Assembly: GCA_019914995.1 (NCBI GenBank)
Contig: CM034139.1
Location: 6,488,461 to 6,552,460 of the forward strand
Direction of reading: 5' to 3'
Length of the DNA: 64,000 nucleotides
Origin: Acanthochlamys bracteata
Lineage: Eukaryota > Streptophyta > Magnoliopsida > Pandanales > Velloziaceae
Made by a program: the position numbers and the translations under genes. Within the stretch, counting starts at the first letter, position 1. Every line of letters starts with the position of its first letter. This document shows, in pieces, positions 63,680 through 64,000 of this stretch. The notes under the pieces are model-generated. The model was not told the origin of the DNA and made no database searches. It saw only the letters and a list, made by a program, of their open reading frames with translations.

Positions 63680-64000
63680 TTAAACTTTTATAAACTAAAT
63701 AAACTACTTATTTTATAAACTTTTAAATTTAAATTCAGCGAAACGTGCCTACGGTATCTCCCTAAAGTTGGACCGGTACTATGGAGATTCTTCATTTCAG
63801 CGCATCTATAAAATAGATAAAATAGGTACGTAGTCCTTTGCGAATATAAAACTTGATTTGAACGCATTTGTGGCTCTAGATTTTAAAAGGCAACTAGCAA
63901 TTTTCTTGTCGCACATTCACGGAATGATCAGGATAAGTGAAAATAATTAGTGATTTAAATTGCAAACGGAAGAAAACGTGTATGTCATAATTGAACACAA

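Overview
This is about 64 kb of nuclear DNA from a flowering plant, almost certainly a eudicot. The evidence is GT-AG introns, AT-rich intergenic DNA, plant-only families (CESA, WRKY, AP2/ERF, PUB, class II TPS, STICHEL-like), a plant-type MIR399 hairpin and a nuclear tRNA. The species is not identifiable by eye. No viral, bacterial or CRISPR-like content was seen.

Layout. 1-3.3 kb: remains of two tandem berberine-bridge-enzyme-like genes, one split by a small transposon, then a 207-bp tandem duplication. 3.5-4.3 kb: peroxisomal enoyl-CoA isomerase with one apparent frameshift. 5.9-7.0 kb: an ESR/DRN-type AP2/ERF factor. 8.9-10.2 kb: a broken LRR receptor-like protein of the RLP51 type. 10.85-16.4 kb: a complete 13-exon CESA8 (secondary-wall cellulose synthase). 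17.5-18.0 kb: a possible small unknown gene. 18.1 kb: tRNA-Ile(AAU). 19.75-19.9 kb: a MIR399 hairpin with phosphate-response (P1BS) sites upstream. 23.1-24.3 kb: a group IIe WRKY. 26.1-29.8 kb: a RABA1 GTPase. 31.5-33.1 kb: a RING-H2 E3 ligase. 33.6-35.7 kb: an intronless U-box/ARM E3 of PUB17 type. 36-40 kb: gene-free, with a probable solo LTR and a long foldback element. 40.3-44.8 kb: STICHEL-like AAA protein. 47.7-50.2 kb: UBTD-like protein. 51.2-54.2 kb: ERD2-type KDEL receptor. 55.8-59.35 kb: class II trehalose-6-phosphate synthase of TPS7 type. 59.5-64 kb: gene-free, rich in AT-rich MITEs.

The genes form no operon-like unit. They are independent housekeeping, regulatory and signalling loci; two E3 ligases lie convergently next to each other. 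Regulatory interest centres on MIR399 (phosphate starvation), CESA8 (wall synthesis, with a candidate MYB46-type site) and the TPS promoter (paired ACGT elements). Many short AT-rich elements with TTA target duplications and GGGC/GTTTG-like ends lie between genes and inside introns. All exon models were built by hand from splice signals, frame continuity and remembered family sequence; no alignment was run.
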